Position numbers and translations under genes: made by a program. From NCBI GenBank assembly GCA_032433765.1, contig JAVIAB010000124.1:76874119-76938118 (forward strand): a DNA stretch of 64,000 nt. Reading direction: 5' to 3'. A model generated the notes under the pieces. That model was not told the DNA's origin. It worked only from the letters and a program-made list of their open reading frames with translations, and searched no databases. This document shows positions 54,781-64,000 of this stretch, one piece after another (positions within the stretch are counted from its first letter, which is position 1; every line of letters starts with the position of its first letter). Source of the DNA: Megaustenia siamemsis (taxonomy: Eukaryota > Mollusca > Gastropoda > Stylommatophora > Ariophantidae).

Positions 54781-55668
54781 GAAAACAATGTTCCTAAAAA
54801 TAAGCAGGGAAAACAAAGTGCCCAAACACACGAGAAACATGTAGGGAAACAAAATGCCCAGAAAACACATAGGAAAAAATAATGTCACAAAAAATGTAGG
54901 GGAAAACAAAGAGTCTCAAAAACATGTAAGGAAAACAAAGTGTATAAAAAAACATGTAAAGAAAACAAAGTACCTTAAAAACTTGTAAGGAAAACAAAGT
55001 GTATAAAAAAACATGTAAGGAAAACAAAATGCCTTAAAAACTTGTAAGGAAAACAAAGTGTATAAAAAACATGTAAGGAAAACAAAATGCCTTAAAAAAC
55101 TTGTAAGGAAAACAAAGTGTATAAAAACATGTAAGGAAAACAAAGTGTATAAAAAACATGTAAGGAAAACAAAGTGTATACAAACATGTAAGGAAAACAA
55201 AGTGTATAAAAACATGTAAGGAAAACAATGTGTATAAAAAACATGTAAGGAAAACAAAGTGCCTTAAAAACATGTAAGGAAAATAAAGCGTATAAAAAAT
55301 TGTAAGGAAAACAAAGTGCCTTAAAAACATGTAAGGAAAACAAAGTGTAAAAAACATGTAAGGAAAACAAAGTGTAGAAAAACATGTAAGGAAAACAAAG
55401 TGTATAAAAACATGTAAGGGAAACAAAGTGTAGAAAAAACATGTAAGGAAAACAAAGTGCCTTAAAAACATGTAAGGAAAACAAAGTGTCTCAAAAACAT
55501 GTAAGGAAAACAAAGTACTTAAAAAAACTTGTAAGGAAAACAAAGTGTATAAAAAACATGTAAGGAAAACAAAGTGCCTTCAAACATGTAAGGAAAACAA
55601 AGTGCCTAAAAACATGTAAGGAAAACAAAGTGCCTTAAAAACATGTAAGGAAAACAACATTTATATTT
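54781..55668. repeat. Minisatellite, about 28-bp unit
   Basis: About 31 copies of AAGGAAAACAAAGTG followed by TATAAAAACATGT or CCTTAAAAACATGT. The shared GGAAAACAAAGTG core shows it is related to the neighbouring 29-bp array. Unit length varies by homopolymer A-run length. Confidence 0.95.
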
Positions 55669-56170
55669 TTAATGAAAAGCATGTAAATAAAACAAGGTGT
55701 TCCAGAAAAGCAATTACGGTAAAACATAGGCGTAAAGCAGGAACATACATCACTCCCTGCTACAGCTGAGTTTAGTGGAAAGATCTTCATTGCACATCAG
55801 ACAACTCCATAGTGCTGAGATGCCCTCTCAACAAGTTCCTTAATATGAAGCATGCCCGCCAAACTAGTGAAAGCACTGAAGATGGCAACATTTTACCCAC
55901 CTTATAGCCAACATCCACCCATAGTTATGACCATCACCAGTACGGCATGTCTGACCCACGACAGAAACTGTCGTGTAACGCTTCCAAGCATATGCAGGCA
56001 GATAAGTACAAAATATGGTTTCCATCTCACAGTAACCAGAGTACTGTACCATGGAAAAAGAGCCTTGCCCCAAGTGTGATGTCCTCAGAACATGGTACTA
56101 GCACTCATACTTTTATGACAATGTGCACTTTATTTTTGCTATTATGGTCTGTAGTATGATAGGACGTTTT
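55669..56170. other. Unassigned spacer
   Basis: About 500 bp. Open frames near 55852-56159 show no recognisable domain. Confidence 0.45.
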
Positions 56171-56302
56171 TTTCTCTCTAAATTACTAGAACGATATTGG
56201 CAGGACGAACCCAGAAACCGGTTAGCTGGGGGGGAATCGTGGCCGACCTCTGGTCGTGAGTAGACTATTTCACTAACCACTGCACTACCGCGGCTCCACT
56301 GA
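56171..56302 (-). mobile_element. tRNA-derived SINE (family A), 5' part
   Basis: On the minus strand the head GTGGAGCCGCGGTAGTGCAG and the A box TAGTGCAGTGGTTAG are clear. The B box region (GGTCGGCCACGATTCCCC) is degenerate. It is then truncated after the GGTTTCTGGG block. The conserved body and tail are absent. Confidence 0.8.
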
Positions 56303-56374
56303 AAGCATAATTAACTATAAATAATAATAATATTAAATAAAGCTTGTACATGTAGCTCTGGCATCCATCCAGCC

Positions 56375-57120
56375 ATCTATTGATTCTCCTTTCGAGTCGA
56401 AGATGGCACATCGGGCAGAAATTCTAGACTTGGGTTCGACGATAGTTCAACTGTCAGACCTTGCACAGGACCCGCATTGTGTCACGCCACGCGGCTCTGT
56501 TCCGGGCGAGCTACTCAATTTCGGCCAAGGAGTTGATGCCCACTGTTGTTGCCTTTCGCTTGAATGTTCTTTTCAGTGTTTTCTCTAGATCGGCCTTATT
56601 TGTTCTTTACCTCTCTGGTTCCCATTTGAGGCCAGCTTTGAGACTCTTTTGTTGTCTCTTCTCATCACACGTCCAATATATGATCACCTTCACTTGATTA
56701 TAGTTTACATTTTTGGATGTTTTATCATTTCTCTTAATTCTGCACTAGTCTTGAACTTGAAGAAGCAATCAACATTTTTCGGGCACATCATGAGAAGAGG
56801 AAAGTTGGAATACTTGGTTACAACTGGCAAAATAAAAGGAAAGAGAGATCACGGACGACAAAGAGAGAAAATACTGGATAGCTTGGTGTCATGGCATGGA
56901 CAACAGTCAACAACAGAACTGATACAATGCACTGTAGATAGAATATTGTGGAGGGACATGATCACCTACGCCAACCGGTATGGCACATGATGATGAGTCT
57001 TGAACTCATTCCATGCTATACAAAGTATTTTCATCAGGCGTTTGTTTTCAAGTGATTCCCATTTATCTTCTATTTCTGTAGTTGTTTCCTCTGGTCTATC
57101 ATCTTATATTAACTTGTGAC
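56375..57120 (-). pseudogene. LINE RT C-terminus with SINE-B-like 3' tail, interrupted by an RTE copy
   Basis: The minus strand reads ENKRLMKILCIAWNEFKTS (57000-57055), continues past the RTE insertion (56758-56995) with AELREMIKHPKM, then IGRVMRRDNKRVSKLAS (about 56625-56690). LARNRAAWRDTMRVLCK and a stop lie at about 56470-56520. The 3' UTR ends in TTCTGCCCGATGTGCCATCT and TCGACTCGAAAGGA before CAATAGATGG. That end matches the 3' end of SINE family B at 57771-57815. Many stops. Confidence 0.8.
56758..56995 (+). mobile_element. RTE/BovB-like LINE 3' end with 11-bp target duplication
   Basis: A 238-bp insertion flanked by AGTCTTGAACT at 56747-56757 and 56996-57006. It encodes KKQSTFFGHIMRRGKLEYL, GRQREKILDSLVSW, STTELIQCTVDRILW and NRYGT then a stop, and ends in (TGA)n. 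The frame is open throughout. It sits inside the opposite-strand LINE 56375-57120. Confidence 0.94.
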
Positions 57121-57525
57121 GGGGATCGAAACTGTAAAAGCTCGACACGTGAGCAACACATCGACGAGTCATTCTGAAAACACACTCGGCATTCCTATCG
57201 AGGATCAAACGTAGGAAACTGGTGGCAAGTAAACAGTAGGCGAGAAAGAGTCGAGGTGTGAAAGCTTATGTCAGAGTGCCACAGAGGATAGTAGGCCAAG
57301 CACAAGCTCGGTGTTTGTCGAGTTTCGTTTCAGTGAGAGCTAGAAGATAAAGTGTGCTGCCTACACTTAAATACACAAGTGATGTCGGTTAGTTCTCTAG
57401 GAAATGGACCTCTCAGAAAAAACAATACACTTATTGGATTGAGGGGGAAAAAAGGGGGGGGGGGGGGGGGTCAGGTTTTTTTGTGTGAGGTAAAATACAA
57501 AGATTGTTTACGTCAGTAAAAAACA
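57121..57525. other. Unassigned spacer with poly-G
   Basis: About 400 bp, with a G-run at 57457-57474. No gene recognised. Confidence 0.5.
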
Positions 57526-57653
57526 GGAAGATTTCTCGGCTTTTTTTTGCCGGAAAAAAGGGGAAGATTTTCACGACTTATAAACCATGTAAGGTACTTT
57601 TTATGTGCCAATGGTACGCGTAGGCGTGGTATGTAATTTTTTACTACTACTAC
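57526..57653. repeat. Dispersed repeat, copy 2 (partner at 3331-3467)
   Basis: Same orientation and block order as 3331-3467. Ends at a TACTACTAC run. Confidence 0.6.
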
Positions 57654-57762
57654 AAGAAAAACATTCAGACACCATAACCTACAAAATACACTTTCTAATT
57701 TGGTAAAATTCAATAGAGCGTTGACATTTTCCATTAACGACACATACTTTCTTATTATTATT

Positions 57763-58057
57763 CTATCTCTATCTATTGTCCTTTCGAGCCGAAGACGGCA
57801 CATAGGGCAGAACTACAATTTCAAAAGCAGAAACCTTGAGTGCCAAAATGGCACATATTGCAGAGATCGCTGCTCACTGCTTCTAAAATCTATGGCTCTG
57901 TTTCCATAACAATACTTTTTACAATGACAGCTTGTTAAACCATCGATCACCCCCCCTCCCTCCCCCTTTTCTAGTTGCCTCTTATGGCATGCCTGGAAGG
58001 TCACAGTGTCACTATTTTACTTCTCACATAATGAGGCCCCGGTAACACACGGGAGAG
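57763..58057 (-). mobile_element. SINE family B, full length
   Basis: The minus-strand copy of the element at 25066-25335, 295 bp, flanked by TATTATTATT at 57753-57762 and 58058-58067 (low complexity but matching). Conserved blocks are the head GTGTGTTACC, GTGACACTGTGACCTTCCAG, GGCATGCCATAAGAGGCAAC, ATGGAAACAGAGCCATAGAT and the 3' end GTGCCGTCTTCGGCTCGAAA, with an (ATAG)n tail. It has an extra C-rich (G-rich on minus) stretch near 57945-57965. Confidence 0.9.
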
Positions 58058-58067
58058 TATTATTATT

Positions 58068-58983
58068 ACACATGGATATAACATCGTTAGCCTTGAGCAA
58101 ACAATAGATTCAATCTCTTGTCAATTGTAAAATATTGTTCTTTAATTTTGTGAGTGAGAGAAAAACAGAAATCAGTTTGCGGGAAAGAAAAACTAAAAAG
58201 CACACTGTAAAATGTAATGGGAGGAGGATACGGACGACACAGGGTTTGGGGATATGAATGGTTGACACAATCACATTTCAAACAAAGGCCACTGGTCTAA
58301 GCATAGTGGTCCCTAAAGATTCCATTGATAGTATATAATAAATATAGTGAACCGTATTGTCGTTCAATAAAGAACACGATACATAATTAGAGACGACAGA
58401 AGTGCACTCATCGTGACATTGCGGGACGAACTGAAGACGTCAGTGCCAAGATGATGTGCGATGATGAGACGGACACAGAACAGAGTCTACCTTGGAAAAC
58501 TTAGAACTCGATCAATGCCCTAGTTGTCAGTCAATTAGCCATATTGCCACCTGTCTTTTGTGTTATGGATCCAGCTGCCTGTAAGCTGACGCACTACGGC
58601 CCAAGTTTTAGAACATTTCACTATTTTATGTCTCTTTTGTTTAGTCAATACTTTCGTTGCACATAGACCGATATCATTGCCCTTCCTTCTCTTTTCTCCG
58701 TCTCTTGATGTCTCTCTACTACTCGACTTTTCAAGGCCCCAATAATATTGTAAAATTGTTAAAAGAAGCTATTTATCTACACAACAACTGATTGATATAA
58801 ATAAACATGCGATATTTTATAATCCACCAGTTTTGTTTTATCAAAGAATTGCACGTCACGACCAACTGGGTTCGCTTTATTATCCTAATTATGGAACTAA
58901 CTAACACATTGTTGTCACTTTTCGTTTGCTAAGAGTGGTCCTAATAGAAGCTATATAACTTAGCGCACTATTTAACATTGTCT
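58068..58983. other. Unassigned spacer
   Basis: About 915 bp. Nothing recognised. Confidence 0.5.
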
Positions 58984-58994
58984 ATTGGCTAAGA

Positions 58995-59918
58995 TTCAAG
59001 ATTGTACAAAGAAAATGCGACGGTGGTTTTCTGTTGCCTTCCGTCGGTTTGTTTACGGTTGGCTCCGCTAGCCTTTAACTAAAATGTCTCACCCACAAGG
59101 CAGTGGGGTTGTTTTACTTCGGGTTACCCTCCCTTAGCCTTTTACTCTCCCGAAAATGAGAAATGAAATGAAAATGATTTACAAGAAATGTTGGACATTA
59201 TAGTGAAAGAAAGCAAAAATAAAGGACTCAGCCTTAATAGCAAAAAGACAGAAGTAATAGTAACAACAAAGAAAAAGACATCACCTCAGTGCAAAATAAA
59301 GACAAGTGGAACAATATTAAAACAGGTAAATGAATTTAAATATTTGGGAACTTTGTTAACCTCAGATGGAAGATGTACAAAAGAGGTGAGATGCAGAATG
59401 GCTCAGGCAAAAGCAGTTTTCCAAAAAATGAGGAAGATACTATACAATCCATTTTTGACAATAGAAACAAGAAAAAGAGTTCTTAAATGTTACGTAGAGC
59501 CAGTTTTAACATATGGATGCGAGTCATGGACAATGGGACAACAGACAAGAAAATCACTGGAGTCTGTAGAAATGTGGTTTTACAGAAGAATGTTGAGAGT
59601 ACCATGGACAGCTAAGAAGAGTAATGAAGATGTTCTGTGAGAGGTCAAAGCAAAAAGAGAGCTAATTTCCAATATTAGGAAGAAACAATCATCATTTTTT
59701 GGCCATGTAATGAGAAGAGAACAACTGGAGTATATTGTAACAACTGGAAAAATTGAGGGACGAAGAGATAGAGGGAAGCAAAGAGAAAAAATAACAGACA
59801 GCTTAAGAGGATGGCTTGGCAAGAGGTCAACAACAGAAATGATAAATAGCTGCCGAGATCAAAAGTTGTGGAGAGACATGATCACCTACGCCAGTAGGCC
59901 CGGTACTTGATGATGATG
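58995..59918 (+). mobile_element. RTE/BovB-like LINE 3' half with an unrelated 5' segment
   Basis: The insertion is flanked by ATTGGCTAAGA at 58984-58994 and 59919-59929. From about 59160 on it is RTE: KNKGLSLNSKKTEVIVTTKK, VNEFKYLGTLLTSDGRCTK, YVEPVLTYGCESWTMGQQT, FYRRMLRVPWTAKKSNEDVL, then one TGA at 59638. The EVKAKRELISNIRKKQSS, FGHVMRREQLEYIVTTGK, GKQREKITDSL and SRPGT blocks follow, then a stop and a (TGA)n tail. This is the best-preserved RTE C-terminus in the window, with only one stop. The first 165 bp (58995-59160) are not seen in the other RTE copies. Confidence 0.9.
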
Positions 59919-59929
59919 ATTGGCTAAGA

Positions 59930-60664
59930 AGGTCAATTTGAATTACTTTTATTATGCTGACAGCTTAAGGCTATGATGATAGCTTAAAGTAAGGACTAAT
60001 TTAACTCACATTTTAAAAAAAAATGTTAATTGTTAAAGAAGTCAAATTTAACTTATGTGTTCTTATTCTGATCGGTTGGGGAAAGGGGGAGGTGGGGTGT
60101 GTTAAGGATTGAACGAAGTCTTCTGTACAGACAATAATAATGAAGCCAGAATGGAGTGACAGAATATAATATCCGGAGGAAACAAAAAGGAATTGCCACA
60201 AAGGCTGTCCGTGTTTGCACACTTTCCAACTCCCGCGTGCCTTATTCTCGGCAGCAAACAATTATTTGCTGGACTATCTCAACATTTAGGCACGACAATG
60301 ACCCAGCTCACCACCAACTAATGGCTTCCTGTCATCTACAAGAAACAGCCCCAATGGAGAGCCAAGCCGCAGTCTACCAGACGGTACCGCATTCAAGATT
60401 CCATCAGGCTTAAATAGAGATAACAGTCAGGCCAAGCCAGTAACTGGAGGCTATATCAACACGTACACTAAAAGCTTCTTTAATTGTAGGTAGCAAGGTT
60501 TTCTTGATTTCTAGACAGAGCACGAGAGCGAATCAAAGCATTGCTTACAGGAAGATATCCTTTTACATCTGATCATGTCTGATGCATGTCAATCATGACC
60601 AACAGATCACAAACACAAATGATCACTTGCAGTAACGTAGATATCGTTTCTGACAATAATGTTC
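59930..60664. other. Unassigned spacer
   Basis: About 735 bp. Nothing recognised. Confidence 0.5.
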
Positions 60665-61018
60665 CGCATTCCAGTCAGGGAAATAAAACAGTGAAGAACT
60701 CGCGCAATCCAGTCAGGGAAATAAAACAGTGAAGATCTCGCGCATTCCAGTTAGGGGAAATGAAGAAAGGAAGAATTCGTATATTACAGTTAGGGAAATA
60801 AAGAAAAGAAGAACTCATGTATTACAGTTAGGGAAATAAAGAAAAGAAGAACTCATGTATTACAGTTAGGGAAATAAAGAAAAGAAGAACTCATGTATTA
60901 CAGTTAGGGAAATAAAGAAAAGAAGAACTCATGTATTACAGTTAGGGAAATAAAGAAAAGAAGAACTCATGTATTACAGTTAGGGAAATAAAGAAAAGAA
61001 GAACTCACGCGCTCCAGT
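60665..61018. repeat. Minisatellite, 38-bp unit
   Basis: About 9 copies of ATTACAGTTAGGGAAATAAA and GAAAAGAAGAACTCATGT. The first two or three are diverged (CCAGTCAGGGAAATAAAACA). Confidence 0.95.
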
Positions 61019-61325
61019 TAATGAAAATAAAGAAATGTAGAACTCACGCGCTCCAGTAATGAAAATAAAGAAATGTAGAACTCACGCGCTCCAGTTAATG
61101 AAAATAAAGAAAAGAAGAACTCACGCGCTCCAGTTAATGAAAATAAAGAAATGTAGAACTCACGCGCTCCAGTTAATGAAAATAAAGAAATGTAGAACTC
61201 ACGCGCTCCAGTTAATGAAAATAAAGAAATGTAGAACTCACGCCCTCCAGTTAATGAAAATAAAGAAATGAAGAATTCACGCGCTCCAGTTAATGAGAAT
61301 AAAGAAATGAAGAAGTGTGAGAAAA
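61019..61325. repeat. Minisatellite, 39-bp unit
   Basis: About 8 copies of CCAGTTAATGAAAATAAAGA and AATGTAGAACTCACGCGCT. It shares CAGTTA, AAATAAAGAAA, GAACTCA with the 38-bp array beside it, so the two are subfamilies of one repeat. The minus-strand frame (YISLFSLTGAREF) is open because 39 is a multiple of three. Confidence 0.95.
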
Positions 61326-61819
61326 CATCGTCTGGAGAAAAGTGATAACGAAGAAACGAACAAATATAGAATACACAAAAGTCTGCATTAGACACGTAGT
61401 TGGTTTAAGATGGGTGTGATAAAAATATCTACTATATATGTACTAACAGGATAGAGCTAGGGCGGAGTCGACGCCAGGATCTGATAGAGAACGGGCGTGT
61501 TTGCAAGATCTAGTTAGAATGGTCAACATCTGGAAGCGGATGGCAGTATATTGATGGTGAATAGAGGAGTCGAATGCCATCCATGGGACAAGGAATGATC
61601 ATGGAACCATCTGCTGGAAAGCGAGTGATGTCTTCGACAAGAAAAACAAACTCCAGGAGATTCTGAACTGAATTATGATGTCCATAGACAGGGCGCTAGG
61701 GCGCCATTTGAGACGGGCGACACAGGACATTTAGGTTCAGGTGATTGACGTTCTGATCGGCCTGCACAACACATTCAGTTTGTTTCATGAAGTATTTGGC
61801 AAGGGACGATGTATTATAC
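61326..61819. other. Unassigned spacer
   Basis: About 490 bp. The frame from 61455 to 61730 shows a short stretch (STPGSDRERACLQDLVRM) vaguely like LINE endonuclease sequence, but not enough to call. Confidence 0.4.
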
Positions 61820-62783
61820 ATGAGTGAATTGTGTGATCTCTTGTCACCACTACTGTGTATCAGTACATGAGTGAATTGTGTGATCTCTTGTCACCATTAC
61901 TGTGTGTCAGTACATAAGTGAATTGTGTGATCTCTTGTCACCACTACTGTGTGTCAGTACATGAGTGAATTGTGTGATCTCTTGTCACCACTACTGTGTG
62001 TCAGTACATAAGTGAATTGTGTGATCTCTTGTCACCACTACTGTCTGTCAGTACATAAGTGAATTGTGTGATCTCTTGTCACCACTACTGTCTGTCAGTA
62101 CATAAGTGAATTGTGTGATCTCTTGTCACCACTACTGTCTGTCAGTACATAAGTGAATTGTGTGATCTCTTGTCACCACTACTGTGTGTCAGTACATGAG
62201 TGAATTGTGTGATCTCTTGTCACCACTACTGTCTGTCAGTACATAAGTGAATTGTGTGATCTCTTGTCACCACTACTGTGTGTCAATACATGAGTGAATT
62301 GTGTGATCTCTTGTCACCACTACTGTGTGTCAGTACATAAGTGAATTGTGTGATCTCTTGTCACCACTACTGTTTAATTGTGTGATCTCTTGTCACCACT
62401 ACTGTGTGTCAATACATGAGTGAATTGTGTGATCTCTTGTCACCACTACTGTGTGTCAGTACATGAGTGAATTGTGTGATCTCTTGTCACCACTACTGTC
62501 TGTCAGTACATAAGTGAATTGTGTGATCTCTTGTCACCACTACTGTGTGTCAGTACATAAGTGAATTGTGTGATCTCTTGTCACCATTACTGTGTGTCAA
62601 TACATGAGTGAAGTGTGTGATCTCTTGTCACCACTACTGTGTGTCAGTACATAAGTGAATTGTGTGATCTCTTGTCACCATTACTGTGTGTCAGTACATG
62701 AGTGAATTGTGTGATCTCTTGTCACCATTACTGTGTGTCAGTACATGAGTGAATTGTGTGATCTCTTGTCACCATTACTGTGT
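61820..62783. repeat. Minisatellite, 47-bp unit
   Basis: About 20 copies of ACATGAGTGAATTGTGTGAT, CTCTTGTCACCACTACTG and TGTGTCAGT. Variants (ACATAAG, CACCATTAC, CTGTCTGTC) are distributed in runs. One deleted unit lies at about 62373. Confidence 0.98.
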
Positions 62784-62847
62784 TAAGTTGAGGTCACTGT
62801 TGTGATGATTTAACTTGAATGGAGATGCGTACACATCTAAACGTCGC

Positions 62848-63108
62848 TGGGATAGGCGCCAGGAACCATTAAAGGCTATGTCTGAAAAGTGTTCCTTGTT
62901 GCAGTTTCCTCATATTCCAAGTACGGCTTGTTGCAGGAGCTACTGAGTTAAGTGCTCTGTGCAGACCATGAACTGTGCATTTCATCCGTTTTAATCGTGT
63001 TTCAATACTCCGATTGCTTGCGCTGAATGATGATATCGTATGACAGGGAACAGACGGTTGTGTTCACTTTCTGTGCGGTTTCGCCTTATGTTTTTTGTCG
63101 TGTGCTGA
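62848..63108 (+). mobile_element. 789-bp retroposon of unknown family, partial copy
   Basis: It matches the middle of the element (48955-49215) from GATAGGCG-C-GAAC through TTGCAGTTTCCTCATATTCC to TTTCGCCTTATG and CGTGTGCTGA. Both ends are missing. More diverged than the two full copies. Confidence 0.85.
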
Positions 63109-63355
63109 TATATATAATAACTAAAGGGTACCACAAGGTAAAATGTTGACATGATATATGGATGCCGACGTCATCAACATGACACAGGATGATGGTGATC
63201 ATGTTGTTGAGCATACTGACATACTCGTATGTTTCAAATAGTCACATATGTCTACATGTACCCTATGGATTATTAACTAATGAGACAAATTATGCTCCAG
63301 ATAACGCAATTTTCAAATGCCCGCCTAATGTTACAATATGAAGATGAGACCTTGC

Positions 63356-63356
<1 letters not shown>
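63109..63356. other. Short spacer
   Basis: About 250 bp. Nothing recognised. Confidence 0.5.

Positions 63357-63426
<70 letters not shown>
63357..63426. repeat. Microsatellite (AT)n
   Basis: About 34 AT dinucleotides without interruption. Confidence 0.98.
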
Positions 63427-63429
<3 letters not shown>

Positions 63430-63734
63430 TAAAACCACCAAATTAACAGTGACACCATACACAATAAAACATACATTAATATGAGTACATTTAACAAAAG
63501 AATACTTCGCTGCGTTGATAGTTGGAAACTAGTTAAATGATTTTGTTCAAATTCATATATTAGGAAGGAAGGGACTTGTGTATCGTGGAGCAAAAGGAAG
63601 TGTGTGATGCCCATATTGTGAAAGGGTGTCAGTAGCAGCGGAACGGCCAACGGGACATGAATGTATCGACCACAAAGCAGAAACAACTTGACTTTCCTTC
63701 GTCTCTGTTGCTTTTCAGTGTAGAGGGGAAAATG
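63427..63734. other. Spacer with a possible family A LINE tail
   Basis: About 310 bp. The segment 63690-63735 (CTTTCCTTCGTCTCTGTTGC, TTTTCAGTGTAGAGGGGAAA) resembles the reversed 3' end of the family A LINE (49366-49400). Confidence 0.4.
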
Positions 63735-64000
63735 GAGTGTACAAACCACTCTATAGAGTGTCTTATGTTCGAACCACTGCTCTATAGAGTATCTTTTATT
63801 CAAACCGCTGCTCTATACAGTTATCTTATGATCGAACCACTGCTCTATAGTGTCTTATATTTGAACCACTGCTATATAGAGTATCTTATGATCGAACCAC
63901 TGCTCTATAGTGTCTTATATTAGAACCACTGCTATATAGAGTATCTTATGATCGAACCACTGCTCTATAGTGTCTTATATTCGAACCACTGCTCTATATA
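63735..64000. repeat. Minisatellite, about 29-32-bp unit
   Basis: About 8 copies of GAACCACTGCTCTATAGAGT and ATCTTATGATC or GTCTTATATTC. It runs off the right edge of the window. Two subtypes alternate. Confidence 0.94.

Noticed and set aside
53980..55543. Minus-strand Phe/Cys-rich frames up to 309 codons resembling a membrane protein
   Set aside because: They come from the 29/28-bp A-rich arrays; hydrophobicity reflects poly-T on the minus strand.
61455..61730. LINE endonuclease remnant
   Set aside because: Only a faint resemblance over about 20 residues; no catalytic motifs could be placed.

Overview
This window looks like non-genic chromosomal DNA of a multicellular invertebrate. I find no convincing host protein-coding gene, rRNA or tRNA gene. 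It is built from tandem minisatellites (about 20 arrays, units of about 15 to 65 bp, together roughly a quarter of the window) and dead transposable elements, often nested. The mix is a BovB/RTE-like LINE with (TGA)n tails, several other non-LTR families, an RNase H-bearing LINE, tRNA-derived SINEs, a Tc1/mariner-superfamily DNA transposon and a TTAA-flanked MITE. This fits a lophotrochozoan, most likely a mollusc. One conserved block in a SINE (around 25110-25135) resembles a block I remember from molluscan SINEs. The species assignment is inference.

Layout. 1-3300: two minisatellites and a LINE 3' end carrying a nested short retroposon. 4150-7660: an RNase H-type LINE with recognisable endonuclease, reverse transcriptase and RNase H, broken by frameshifts. 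7779-9808: a complete DNA transposon with 104-bp terminal inverted repeats and a frameshifted DDE transposase. 10034-17670: 65-, 47- and 38-bp minisatellites, two SINEs, and a minus-strand LINE whose C-terminal codons have expanded into a 15-bp minisatellite. 17755-26000: LINE 3' ends on both strands, a second transposase copy, and a second RNase H LINE interrupted by a SINE. 27560-33270: a 29/34-bp array with higher-order structure, a triply nested cluster (RTE containing a MITE and a 789-bp retroposon), and a 42-bp array. 35715-40370: a 44-bp minisatellite split by two nested LINEs. 41156-48560: more arrays, a LINE 3' end and SINEs. 48562-53400: a second full copy of the 789-bp retroposon, tandem LINE copies with a nested retroposon, a SINE with a perfect 17-bp target duplication, and an RNase H LINE 3' end with a 14-bp duplication. 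53990-64000: 29/28-bp, 38/39-bp and 47-bp arrays, a LINE interrupted by an RTE copy, a SINE, and an RTE copy with an unrelated 5' segment.

The elements interact. Two SINE families carry 3' tails that match the 3' ends of two different LINEs in the same window, as expected where a LINE's reverse transcriptase mobilises a SINE. The most interesting uncharacterised item is the 789-bp repeated element (30093-30881, 48562-49349, 62848-63108). It has a 13-bp target duplication and a short AACCAAAT-type tail, but no recognisable coding region or RNA polymerase III promoter. All positions were read by eye, so array edges and truncated LINE edges are good to about 10-30 bases. Target duplications were counted base by base.
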